Assembly (NCBI GenBank): GCA_002346525.1
Contig: DDZY01000042.1
Coordinates: 4,690 to 23,958 of the forward strand
Length of the DNA stretch: 19,269 nucleotides
Source: Proteobacteria bacterium UBA2996
GTDB lineage: Bacteria > Pseudomonadota > Gammaproteobacteria > Arenicellales > UBA868
Reading direction: 5' to 3'
Of the stretch, positions 1 to 7,337 are shown piece after piece. Position numbers and translations under genes: made by a program. The notes under the pieces are model-generated. The model was given only the letters and a program-made list of their open reading frames with translations. It was not told the DNA's origin and did no database searches. Every line of letters starts with the position of its first letter. Position 1 is the first letter of the stretch.

Positions 1-11
1 CCCCTTAGGGG
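1..11. repeat. Short perfect inverted repeat at the window edge
   Basis: CCCC-TTA-GGGG, a four-base stem with a three-base spacer, lies 16 bases past the rpmF stop codon on the minus strand. It has no T run on either side, so I do not call it a terminator. The window ends here, so its context is unknown. Confidence 0.3.
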
Positions 12-26
12 GTCAGCAGAGATTGA

Positions 27-212
27 CTAGGCTTCCGTTTCCCGTTCCTGAATAACTTTGCGGCCCCGATAGTAGCCGTCGGCCGTCACGTGGTGTCGCC
101 GATGCAGTTCGCCTGTCACGGGGTCGGTGGATAAGGTAGCTTTATCGAGGCCGTCGTGTGATCGGCGCATTCCGCGCTTCGAAGGCGTCTTTCTGTTCTG
201 CTGTACGGCCAT
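27..212 (-). CDS. rpmF: 50S ribosomal protein L32
   Basis: Structural protein of the large ribosomal subunit, 61 residues, close to the usual 56-60. It begins MAVQQNRKTPSKRGMRRSHD, the standard bacterial L32 N-terminus, and carries the conserved RRHHVTADGYYRGRKVI near its end. The ATG at 210-212 is chosen because homology starts there; the frame stays open upstream to 275, but that extension looks like leader sequence. No strong Shine-Dalgarno motif is visible. This is the cysteine-free form of L32, without a zinc ribbon. The gene is normally preceded by yceD and followed by plsX and fab genes. Here yceD is missing upstream, and the downstream side lies off the window. Confidence 0.96.
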   Translation of the reverse strand: MAVQQNRKTPSKRGMRRSHDGLDKATLSTDPVTGELHRRHHVTADGYYRGRKVIQERETEA

Positions 213-343
213 GTTTGTACTCGCGAGTTCGAAAAAGTGCTTAATCGGCCTAAAATAGCCGAACCTTTTAATCAATGGAAGGGATGAGTAGAAGCTGAAC
301 GCTTCAATCGCAGCCCGCTAATTGTAGTGGTTTTGGTGTTTTC

Positions 344-970
344 ATGTCAAAAATTCAGCCCAACCCGACCCTGACTCTCGCCTCAACCTCACCCTTTCGC
401 AAGGAATTGCTCGAAAGGCTTGGTATCAAATTTGGCGTTGTTGCTCCAGGGGTTGATGAGACGACCCATCCAGATGAAGCAGGACAGGACCTGGCGCGTC
501 GGTTATCCACAGAAAAGGCGAGTGCGGTAGCGGCGACACTGCCCAGCGGCCTGGTTATCGGCTCTGATCAGGTTGCCGTGCTCGGAAATGAGATTCTGGG
601 CAAGCCCCGCGACCGGGCAGACGCGATTCGACAGCTCACCTTGTCGTCCGGTCGAGAGCTGAGCCTTTATACAGGTCTCGCTCTCATAAACGCCGCGACG
701 GGAGCGCTCCAGCAGGATGTCATCTCGTACCGTGTGCGCTACCGAGAGCTCTCATTGGCACAGATTGAGCAATACTTGGATCTGGATGAGCCGTATGGGT
801 GTTGTGGCAGTCTCCGGGCCGAGAGTCTGGGTATTGCACTATTGAACGAGCTCAGCGGGCCCGATCCAACAGCACTGATCGGCCTGCCTCTCATCTCTCT
901 TGTGGAGATGCTCAATGTCGAAGGTATTGATGTCCTGGGTTCTGGTACATCAGCGAATCTGCATGGCTGA
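344..970 (+). CDS. maf: Maf-family nucleotide pyrophosphatase (YceF type)
   Basis: House-cleaning nucleotide pyrophosphatase, cytoplasmic, 208 residues. The YceF subgroup hydrolyses m7GTP and related modified nucleotides. The sequence shows the N-terminal LASTSPFRKELLERLG (about 12-27) with the conserved S/R/K phosphate-binding residues, VIGSDQV at about 71-77 with the metal-binding aspartate, a GKP motif, and CGSLRAESLGIALL around 153-166, which corresponds to the family's AGSxxxExxG block. It is transcribed away from rpmF, and its last 21 bases overlap the 3' end of the convergent sppA. The maf strand relative to rluC and rpmF matches the E. coli layout. The symbol yceF is equally valid; substrate preference is inferred from the subgroup. 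Confidence 0.93.
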   Translation: MSKIQPNPTLTLASTSPFRKELLERLGIKFGVVAPGVDETTHPDEAGQDLARRLSTEKASAVAATLPSGLVIGSDQVAVLGNEILGKPRDRADAIRQLTLSSGRELSLYTGLALINAATGALQQDVISYRVRYRELSLAQIEQYLDLDEPYGCCGSLRAESLGIALLNELSGPDPTALIGLPLISLVEMLNVEGIDVLGSGTSANLHG

Positions 971-1918
971 AAGACCGAGTGCGTTCACGATATTGACACC
1001 GAGTTGTTCGAAGACAGCGGACTGCCAGTCTTGTTGGACCGAGAAGTCAATAATGATCGGCGCCTCCAGAATTTCATCAGCCACTTCCGTCAGGGATGCA
1101 GTGCCGTCTGCCAGTCCAAGGTTAACGGCCTCCCTGCCGCTCCAAACGCGCCCGGAAAATAAATCAGGATCTTCTTTCAGCCGGCTACCTCGGCCCTGCT
1201 GGACGGCAGCAATGAATTGAGCATGGATGTCATCAAGAATGCCTTGGAGCATTTTTTCTTCTTGGGGGTCCGTTGGGGAAAATGGATCGAGCATCGCTTT
1301 GCGGTCACCCGCCGTGACCAGACGTCGCTCCACACCAAGTTTGCTGAGTGTCTCAACGAACCCGAAGCCACCGGAGACAACGCCAATCGAGCCTACAATG
1401 CTGGCCGGATCAACATAGATCTCATCTGCGGCGGCAGCAATGTAGTAGGCTCCGGATGCACCAATATCCGAAATCACTGCGATCAATGGGAGCTCAGGAT
1501 GCGCTTGCTTCAATCCACGAAGGGTTCGGTAGACCTGCCCTGACTGAACAGGGCTACCGCCTGGGCTGTTTATCAGGGCGACAACGCCTGCCGCCCCCTC
1601 TGCGTTGAATGCCTCTTCAAAGCTCGATTCCAGGTCCTGCGCCATATTTTCCTGATCAAGGCCAATCAGGCCGGAGATCTCGATGACGGCCGTGTAGTGC
1701 AGGGGCTGATCCTTAGGAGCGATCAGGAACCAGCCCATACTGCTGCCGGCTAGCGCCAGTAAGCCAACAAACGTCCACACTCGAAACCAGCGACGGCGTC
1801 TCCGGTCTTTGCGGATCTCCCGGGTCAGGATTCCGACCAGCCGCTCCAATTCGGTGGGACGCGGTGAATTCAATTCTGACTCCGGAGCGTCTTTCGGGGG
1901 GCTATCCGGTTCATTCAT
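950..1918 (-). CDS. sppA: S49-family signal peptide peptidase (short SppA form)
   Basis: Membrane-anchored serine protease thought to digest cleaved signal peptides, 322 residues, matching the short single-domain SppA form rather than the 600-residue E. coli tandem form. A charged, Arg-rich cytoplasmic stretch (about 36-45) precedes one transmembrane helix (about 47-67); the rest is the protease domain. INSPGGSP (116-123) is the substrate-binding loop, the likely nucleophile is Ser155 in DIGASGAYY, and the general base is Lys207 in AGDRKAMLDPF, the usual S49 Ser-Lys dyad. It is last in the rluC-Rieske-sppA operon, 15 bases after the Rieske stop. Its stop lies inside the end of the opposing maf gene. 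Confidence 0.92.
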   Translation of the reverse strand: MNEPDSPPKDAPESELNSPRPTELERLVGILTREIRKDRRRRRWFRVWTFVGLLALAGSSMGWFLIAPKDQPLHYTAVIEISGLIGLDQENMAQDLESSFEEAFNAEGAAGVVALINSPGGSPVQSGQVYRTLRGLKQAHPELPLIAVISDIGASGAYYIAAAADEIYVDPASIVGSIGVVSGGFGFVETLSKLGVERRLVTAGDRKAMLDPFSPTDPQEEKMLQGILDDIHAQFIAAVQQGRGSRLKEDPDLFSGRVWSGREAVNLGLADGTASLTEVADEILEAPIIIDFSVQQDWQSAVFEQLGVNIVNALGLSAMQIR

Positions 1919-1933
1919 GGGGTATCAGGTTTC

Positions 1934-2329
1934 TCAGGGCTCTGACGACGTACTCGATACCAGACTGTAAATCACGTCTGCCAGATAGACCACACCGTTT
2001 TCCTCGACTACCGCCAGAGGAGTAAGCCCTACTCCGTTGCAAGGTCCGCCTTTACAATCCCCTGAATGCGGATCGTAAAGCGCGCCATGAGTTGCACAGA
2101 TCAGGAATCGGGAATCCAGGTCAAAGAACTCCCCGGGCGACCAATCCAGTTCCAGATCCCGATGGCCGCATCGATTCAGAAAGGCCGAGATACCTGAATC
2201 TGAGCGCACGATAAACGCAGGCCGGTTTTCCTTCTCTTTTTGCACCTCGAACCTCAAACCAAGGCCTCCGACGTCCAATTCATCTGAGCGACAGAGGAAG
2301 GATTTGGGGGCGATCTCAGTGGAAGTCAT
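1934..2329 (-). CDS. Small Rieske [2Fe-2S] protein
   Basis: Soluble Rieske-type ferredoxin of 131 residues with no signal peptide or membrane segment, so probably a cytoplasmic electron carrier. The cluster ligands are visible as CGH (Cys54, His56) and CATH (Cys78, His81), the C-x-H...C-x-x-H pattern. A later DCKGGPCNGVGLTPL segment resembles the loop of dioxygenase-type Rieske ferredoxins. The start ATG lies inside the end of rluC (14-base overlap), so the two genes are translationally linked. Similar Rieske genes sit between rluC and sppA in other proteobacteria, from my memory of these loci, usually with a HAD phosphatase gene that is absent here. Its redox partner is unknown. Confidence 0.88.
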   Translation of the reverse strand: MTSTEIAPKSFLCRSDELDVGGLGLRFEVQKEKENRPAFIVRSDSGISAFLNRCGHRDLELDWSPGEFFDLDSRFLICATHGALYDPHSGDCKGGPCNGVGLTPLAVVEENGVVYLADVIYSLVSSTSSEP

Positions 2330-3302
2330 TTTCGGCCTGCTGACGAAGCGCGGACAGTACCGACAGGAGCGTCTCTGGAATGCCTGATCTCACTTTAATG
2401 ACTTTCGCGGTACGGGGATGGGAGAATGATAATTTCGAGGCGTGTAGAAACTGTCGATGAAGTCCAAGTTGTCGCAGCTCTCTATTTTGCTCTTTGTCTC
2501 CATAGACTTTATCCCCGGCTACCGGCATTCCCTGGGCGTTTGCGTGGACTCGAATCTGGTGAAGACGGCCTGTGGAGAGCTCGACCTCCATCAGGGAGAA
2601 AGCCGGGAAAAGTTCCAACGGTGAAAACAGGCTTTGAGCGACCCGTCCTGTCTTGGCAACCCTGGATCGTTTTTCTCCTGCGTTTCGCCGGATCGTTTCA
2701 AGGGGCTCGCAAATCGTTCGGGCTCTTCCCCGCCAACGCCCACAGAGAAGCGTCTGATAGATTTTTTGTATTCTATGGCGGGAGTCAGATCCCTGAAGCC
2801 GTGAATGCATTCCCAGTAGAGTTTCCCGGTTTTTCGCAAGGACCAGGATTCCGGAGGTCTCCTTGTCAAGCCTGTGAACCAATTCGAGGTAGCCAGGCGA
2901 GGTTATGCGCAACTGCTGAATCACGCTGATCCGCTGACCTGTGCCACCGTGAACCGCAATACCAGAGGGCTTATCGATAATCAGGAGGTCTTTGTCTTCG
3001 TAAAGCGTTTCGAGTGCAAACCTCCGATCCCGTGATTTATTTTGAGCCTTGTCTGACCCAGACACTCTTAACGGGGGAATCCGTATCTGGTCTCCGGAAC
3101 TTAACTTGCTTGCCGCACGCGAACGTCCGCCGTTGATTCTGATCTGGCCATCTCGAATGATCCGGTAAATATGGCTTTTGGGGACGCCCTTCAGTTCCCG
3201 AATCAGAAAATTGTCGAGCCTTTGGCCTGATTCAGTGTCCAGAACCAGCCGAATACGAACCTTGGGTTTTTTGGGTGCGTCCAAAAGATCAAATTGGGTC
3301 AA
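2316..3302 (-). CDS. rluC: 23S rRNA pseudouridine synthase RluC
   Basis: Makes pseudouridines in 23S rRNA (positions 955, 2504 and 2580 in E. coli), 328 residues. An N-terminal S4 RNA-binding domain (about 26-75: GQRLDNFLIRELKGVPKSH, IRINGGR) precedes the RluA-type catalytic domain. HRLDKETSGILVLAK starts at His143, giving Asp146 as the catalytic aspartate. GRLHQIRVHA and PVAGDKVYG follow in the expected order. It is divergent from rne, as in E. coli, and is first in an operon with the Rieske gene and sppA. RluC is preferred over RluD because it adjoins rne and has a full S4 domain. Confidence 0.93.
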   Translation of the reverse strand: MTQFDLLDAPKKPKVRIRLVLDTESGQRLDNFLIRELKGVPKSHIYRIIRDGQIRINGGRSRAASKLSSGDQIRIPPLRVSGSDKAQNKSRDRRFALETLYEDKDLLIIDKPSGIAVHGGTGQRISVIQQLRITSPGYLELVHRLDKETSGILVLAKNRETLLGMHSRLQGSDSRHRIQKIYQTLLCGRWRGRARTICEPLETIRRNAGEKRSRVAKTGRVAQSLFSPLELFPAFSLMEVELSTGRLHQIRVHANAQGMPVAGDKVYGDKEQNRELRQLGLHRQFLHASKLSFSHPRTAKVIKVRSGIPETLLSVLSALRQQAENDFH

Positions 3303-3308
3303 TAAATA

Positions 3309-3336
3309 TTTGTAAAAACGTATGTTTTTATATAAA
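3309..3336 (+). promoter_or_regulatory. rne: Candidate sigma70-like promoter for rne
   Basis: TTTGTA (3309-3314) and TATAAA (3331-3336), spaced 16 bases, lie in the AT-rich stretch next to the rluC start and point towards rne. The -10 match is good and the -35 match weak. Use of this site would give a leader of roughly 530 nt. The same stretch could also hold the divergent rluC promoter. Confidence 0.35.
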
Positions 3337-3513
3337 CTGCCGTCGCCCTGTCGGGAAAACCGCAGACCATTGAGGTCAACCGCCGCCGCAAGCGGCGCCG
3401 GGACAGTCGATTCGGGATGCCAAAACGCAATCCCTGGGAACCTTACCCCAATTAAATAAGGAGCGCATCTAGCGCGTTTTGCCTGTCCCTTTTATATGCG
3501 ATCCGATACGGAG

Positions 3514-3537
3514 GGTACCTGACGAAAATCAGGTACC
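3514..3537 (+). repeat. Perfect 9-bp hairpin in the rne leader
   Basis: GGTACCTGA and TCAGGTACC pair perfectly across a CGAAAA loop. It is the strongest stem in the leader. No T run follows, so it is not an intrinsic terminator. It is a plausible structured element of the rne 5' UTR. Confidence 0.6.
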
Positions 3538-3581
3538 GTGACGAACAGGATACCGTCTGCATGTAGTCATGTAGACTGCCA

Positions 3582-3616
3582 ACAGTGGGTTGTGCTGTGA
3601 AGAACCGGCCCACTGT
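3582..3616 (+). repeat. 8-bp stem with a 19-nt loop in the rne leader
   Basis: ACAGTGGG (3582-3589) pairs perfectly with CCCACTGT (3609-3616). The intervening 19 bases could be an apical or internal loop. A stem with a sizeable unpaired loop is the general form of the RNase E sensing hairpin hp2 in E. coli, so this is my favoured hp2-like candidate, by position and shape only. Confidence 0.5.
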
Positions 3617-3687
3617 CCAAGGTAAAGGCAAATCTCCCGTTGTCCCGGAGTGTCAGCAAAGGTCGGCACATCCCGATCCCGCTGCTA

Positions 3688-3731
3688 AGATCGGTATCGA
3701 TCTACCCAAGGCAGAGTCGTATGTCTCTGCC
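3688..3731 (+). repeat. Two adjacent perfect hairpins in the rne leader
   Basis: AGATCG-GTAT-CGATCT (3688-3703) is followed six bases later by GGCAGAG, an eight-base loop, and CTCTGCC (3710-3731). Both stems are perfect. A further stem, ACCGCC-CT-GGCGGT, lies at 3824-3837, about 35 bases before the rne start codon. Confidence 0.5.
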
Positions 3732-3872
3732 CCCTTCCTGGTGTTCGTCTAATCCGTATCGCTCGCATCTGTGTGTTCCCTCCAGAGCGGAAAAATTAAT
3801 CTGTCGGTCGTTGCCGAAGGCAAACCGCCCTGGCGGTGTCTGCAGGCGGGGCCGACGAATACGGAAAATATA

Positions 3873-5999
3873 ATGAAAAGAATGCTTTTTAATGCAACCC
3901 ACCCTGAAGAATTGCGGGTTGCTATCGTCGATGGCCAGAAATTGCTCGATCTCGACATTGAGTCCTCAAGTAACGCGCAGCGTAAAGGAAATATCTACCA
4001 AGGCCGCGTTACCCGTGTTGAACCGAGCCTCGAGGCGGCCTTTGTGGACTATGGGGCTGAGCGGCAGGGTTTTCTCCCCCTCAAGGAAATCAGCCGGGCC
4101 CATTTCCGCAACTTCTCGCCCTCTACGCCGATGGCTCAGGTCCGAATCAAGGACGTCATTGAGGAGGGCCAGAAGCTGTTGGTACAGGTAGAAAAAGATG
4201 AGCGTGGTACCAAAGGCGCGGCCCTCACGACGTTTATCAGTCTCGCAGGACGTTATCTTGTCTTGATGCCCAACAACCCGAAAGGGGGCGGCATTTCCAG
4301 GCGGATTGATGGGGAGGAACGTTCTGATCTGCGCGAAGCGATGTCCGGCCTGGAATGTCCGCCAGAACACTCGTTAATTGCACGAACGGCCGGAATAGGA
4401 AAAAGCCCTGAAGAGCTTCAGTGGGATCTGGACTTTCTTCTGCAGTTATGGACAGTGATTGCCGAGGTAGCCGACAGTCAGGAACCTCCCTTTCTGGTGT
4501 ACCAGGAAAGTAATCTGATCGTCCGGACCCTACGGGACCATTTACGGGGGGACATTCAAGAAATACTGATCGATGAGGGATCGGTGTTTGAGCGTGCATC
4601 CCGTTTCATGACGCAGGTCATGCCCCACAACTCGGCCAAGCTCAAACGCTATGAGGATCCCACACCCTTATTTTCACGCTTTCAAATCGAGCATCAGATC
4701 GAAAACGCATACGCACGATCGGTCAAGCTATCGTCCGGCGGGGCATTGGTGATTGACCACACCGAGGCGCTCATTTCGGTTGACGTGAACTCCGCACGGG
4801 CAACTAAGGGTTCGGACATCGAGGAGACTGCGCTCCAGACCAATTTGGAAGCAGTTGATGAACTGGCTCGACAAATGCGTATTCGGGATCTCGGCGGCTT
4901 GATCGTGATCGACCTTATTGATATGACTTCCGCCAAGAACAAGAAAACCGTCGAGAACCGTCTTGACGAGGCGTTACGGAGTGATCGGGCCCGAATTCAA
5001 ATGGGACATATCTCCCGTTTCGGTCTTCTGGAAATGTCTCGACAGCGGCTCCGGAGCTCGATCAGTGAATCAAATTATCGGGTCTGCGGCCTTTGTGATG
5101 GTACCGGCCAAGTCCGCCATGTCACCTCTTCCGCATTGAGCTTTCTGAGGATCCTCGAAGAGGAGGCATTGAAAGAGAACACGGAGGCCGTCTTCGCCGA
5201 GTTGCCCGTAGATATTGCGACGTTCCTTTTGAACGAGAAGCGCCATGAGGTAAACCAGATCGAAGCGCGACTGGGGACCCGGATCGTGCTCATTCCTTCT
5301 CCCGCATTGCACGGATCACAATCCAACATTCAACGACTGAAGAGTGAAGACTTGGACGAAAGCGAGAACATACTCGCTAGCCACAAGATCAAGATTGTCT
5401 CTGAGGCCGATCACCAGGGCGAATACTCACTCAGTCGGAGCAAAGGGCGCGCGGCCGTTAATCTGGATCAGCTGGATACACCTCCTCCCCCTCCCCCGGC
5501 ACCGGTTCGTGAAGCATCTACCCCGGGCTTTTGGTCAAAATTCTGGGAGAGTCTGACAGGGAAAAAAGAGGAGGCTGAGACAGAAAGCCCGCCTCGACGT
5601 CAGAGGCAGCGCTCACGTGGGCGGTCTGATTCACAGAGACAATCGCAGGGCGGCCGTGATAATCGCCGACGTGATCGGTCTCGTCAGAACCGCAGAACAG
5701 GATCCGATTCCAGCCAGGGAAGGAGTCAGAACAGCCGTTCCGAGCCGAAATCCCGGGCAACCGGAGAAAATGCCAAGACAGACTCGGGCAGGAATTCTCA
5801 GCGGCGCTCTCGCGGCGGCAGAGGCCGCTCTGGCGGGCAGCGCAATGGAAACCGACAAGTTCAGTCCAGTCAACCCAGCCGCTCTGGAAATGTATCGGGC
5901 AATGCGTCCGCTAATCCCGGCGCATCGCGGGGAAATGCTTCGTCAGGGGGCAATCCTGGCAATAATCCCGACAACGAAAAGACCGGGACAACCGGGTAA
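3873..5999 (+). CDS. rne: Ribonuclease E
   Basis: Endoribonuclease for mRNA decay and for rRNA and tRNA maturation, 708 residues. The ATG at 3873 gives MKRMLFNATHPEELRVAIVD, the classic RNase E start; in-frame codons upstream belong to the leader. The S1 domain covers about 37-120. Catalytic Asp304 (SVDVN) and Asp347 (VIDLID) and the zinc-link Cys405/Cys408 (CGLC) are all present at E. coli-like positions. The C-terminal part is short, about 175 residues against over 500 in E. coli: a Pro run (537-542), then PGFWSKFWESLTGKK (551-565), resembling the amphipathic membrane-binding segment A, then an Arg/Ser/Gly/Asn-rich disordered tail that probably binds RNA. It converges on rlmD with a 21-base gap. 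Confidence 0.96.
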   Translation: MKRMLFNATHPEELRVAIVDGQKLLDLDIESSSNAQRKGNIYQGRVTRVEPSLEAAFVDYGAERQGFLPLKEISRAHFRNFSPSTPMAQVRIKDVIEEGQKLLVQVEKDERGTKGAALTTFISLAGRYLVLMPNNPKGGGISRRIDGEERSDLREAMSGLECPPEHSLIARTAGIGKSPEELQWDLDFLLQLWTVIAEVADSQEPPFLVYQESNLIVRTLRDHLRGDIQEILIDEGSVFERASRFMTQVMPHNSAKLKRYEDPTPLFSRFQIEHQIENAYARSVKLSSGGALVIDHTEALISVDVNSARATKGSDIEETALQTNLEAVDELARQMRIRDLGGLIVIDLIDMTSAKNKKTVENRLDEALRSDRARIQMGHISRFGLLEMSRQRLRSSISESNYRVCGLCDGTGQVRHVTSSALSFLRILEEEALKENTEAVFAELPVDIATFLLNEKRHEVNQIEARLGTRIVLIPSPALHGSQSNIQRLKSEDLDESENILASHKIKIVSEADHQGEYSLSRSKGRAAVNLDQLDTPPPPPPAPVREASTPGFWSKFWESLTGKKEEAETESPPRRQRQRSRGRSDSQRQSQGGRDNRRRDRSRQNRRTGSDSSQGRSQNSRSEPKSRATGENAKTDSGRNSQRRSRGGRGRSGGQRNGNRQVQSSQPSRSGNVSGNASANPGASRGNASSGGNPGNNPDNEKTGTTG

Positions 6000-6020
6000 A
6001 CGAGTTCCGATGGGCCCGGC

Positions 6021-7337
6021 CTAGGCAGAACGCGCGAAAAGCGTGGCGCTTTCTATGTGCGCGGTATGCGGAAACATGTCCGCTACCGCCAGCCGGGTCA
6101 GCCGGTACCCTCCCGGCCCCGTCAGGTAGGCAGCGTCCCGTGCCAGCGTTGCAGGATTGCACGAGACATAAGCAATGCGGTCGGGCTTAAGCCCTGAACT
6201 GATGTTTTTTAAGACGTCTATCGCACCGCTTCGCGGCGGGTCAACCAGGACCTGGGAGTAATGCCCGGGATCCCAGTCCAGGACCGAGTCCGAGAACAGG
6301 TCTCTTGTCTGAAACCGGGCATTGTTAATTCCGTTCGCTGACGCATTTTCTGCTGCCTTTCGAACGAGACTCTCGTCCCCCTCCACGCCGAGGACCTGCC
6401 CTGCTCGCCTTGCAAGAGCCAAAGAGAAATTCCCCAGCCCGCAGAAAAGATCTAATATCCTGTCTTTGTCGTTCGGCGCGAGCCAGTCAACCGCAAGTTC
6501 AACGAGTAATTCGTTGACTGCTGCGTTCACCTGGACGAACTGTGTCACGGAAAACCAAATCCTTAAATCAAAAGCCTGGAGTGTATAAAAGAGCTCGGGA
6601 GTTGCGCTGGCGTCTAGCGGGATGGCGGTCTCCGGTCCCTTGGCCTGAGTATAGATAAGTAATCCTTCCTGGATAGCAAATTGTTTGAGCGAGGAAAGGT
6701 CCGACTCCGTGAGGGGGGAAAGATGGCGAAACACGAGCGCGGTGCCATTCTCTCCAGCAGCAACCTCAATCTGAGGAATCCGATCCGGGATACTGAGCTG
6801 GCCGATCAGTTGCGGAATTTTTGCCAGAACCGGGTCCACGGACGGGTGAATCACCGGGCAATTGCTAAGAGGGGTGATAAAACTTTTGTTGCGTTCCCGA
6901 AATCCGACCAGAACCCCACCCTTTTTTGGCACCAGTCTTGCTCCAAGACGAGCCCGACGACGATAGGACCAGGGTTCAGTCTGAAGTTGTACGATGTCTT
7001 GCGGTACCTTGACCCCTGCGGCACCCAAGGTCTCGGTGACAGAGGTCTTCTTGAACGCGAGCTGTTCAGGATATTCCAGATGTTGCAGAGCGCACCCGCC
7101 GCAAACACCAAATGCAGTGCAACGGGGTTCAATCCGAGAAGCAGAAGGATCCAGAATCGTTTCAGCGATTCCGAGCGAGTAGGAGCGTTTTCCCCGGATC
7201 GGCCTGACGATTACCTTTTCGCCCGGCAAGGCGCCTTCAATGAACCAGACTTTGCCGTCGATCCGAGTGATGCCGCGACCATCATGGCTTAATCCCCCAA
7301 TCTTTGCGTCAAACGGCTCCCGTGATTTAGGCGCCAC
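6021..7337 (-). CDS. rlmD: 23S rRNA (uracil-1939-C5)-methyltransferase RlmD
   Basis: SAM-dependent enzyme making m5U1939 in 23S rRNA, 438 residues, formerly RumA. An N-terminal TRAM domain (about 8-62) precedes the [4Fe-4S] ligands Cys73, Cys79, Cys82 and Cys160. The Rossmann core has the SAM motif DLFCGLGNFSLAL (296-308) and DPPRSG (366-371). Cys393 in SCNPATLARD is the catalytic nucleophile, and Glu429 near HIES is the likely base. The N-terminal iron-sulfur cysteines distinguish it from TrmA. It is last in the hom-thrC-exonuclease-rlmD series, with its start overlapping the exonuclease 3' end by 11 bases, which suggests coupled translation. Confidence 0.95.
   Translation of the reverse strand: MAPKSREPFDAKIGGLSHDGRGITRIDGKVWFIEGALPGEKVIVRPIRGKRSYSLGIAETILDPSASRIEPRCTAFGVCGGCALQHLEYPEQLAFKKTSVTETLGAAGVKVPQDIVQLQTEPWSYRRRARLGARLVPKKGGVLVGFRERNKSFITPLSNCPVIHPSVDPVLAKIPQLIGQLSIPDRIPQIEVAAGENGTALVFRHLSPLTESDLSSLKQFAIQEGLLIYTQAKGPETAIPLDASATPELFYTLQAFDLRIWFSVTQFVQVNAAVNELLVELAVDWLAPNDKDRILDLFCGLGNFSLALARRAGQVLGVEGDESLVRKAAENASANGINNARFQTRDLFSDSVLDWDPGHYSQVLVDPPRSGAIDVLKNISSGLKPDRIAYVSCNPATLARDAAYLTGPGGYRLTRLAVADMFPHTAHIESATLFARSA

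Larger units (their letters stand above)
3303..3872 (+). promoter_or_regulatory. Long, hairpin-rich leader of rne (no gene)
   Basis: This 570-base gap between rluC and rne holds no convincing gene. The first 40 bases are AT-rich, suiting divergent promoters. Further in, several perfect inverted repeats occur in series (3514-3537, 3582-3616, 3688-3703, 3710-3731, 3824-3837). In E. coli the rne leader is about 360 nt, and RNase E cleaves or senses hairpins in it to repress its own synthesis (the Rfam rne5 element). The position and repeated stems suggest the same feedback here. I cannot confirm sequence similarity to rne5 without an alignment. Confidence 0.6.

Noticed and set aside
1..11. Terminator for rpmF
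   Set aside because: The stem is only four base pairs with no T run, and rpmF is usually co-transcribed with genes beyond this edge.
3771..3872. In-frame extension of rne upstream of ATG 3873
   Set aside because: The extra 34 codons show no RNase E similarity and run through the structured leader, while homology starts exactly at 3873.
3640..3873. 77-codon plus-strand frame in the rne leader
   Set aside because: No domain, no ribosome binding site, and it spans two perfect hairpins; better explained as leader RNA.
6681..7292. A 203-codon open frame on plus opposite rlmD
   Set aside because: It is antisense to a gene with clear catalytic motifs, has no recognisable domain, and antisense frames of this kind are common in sequence of this base composition.
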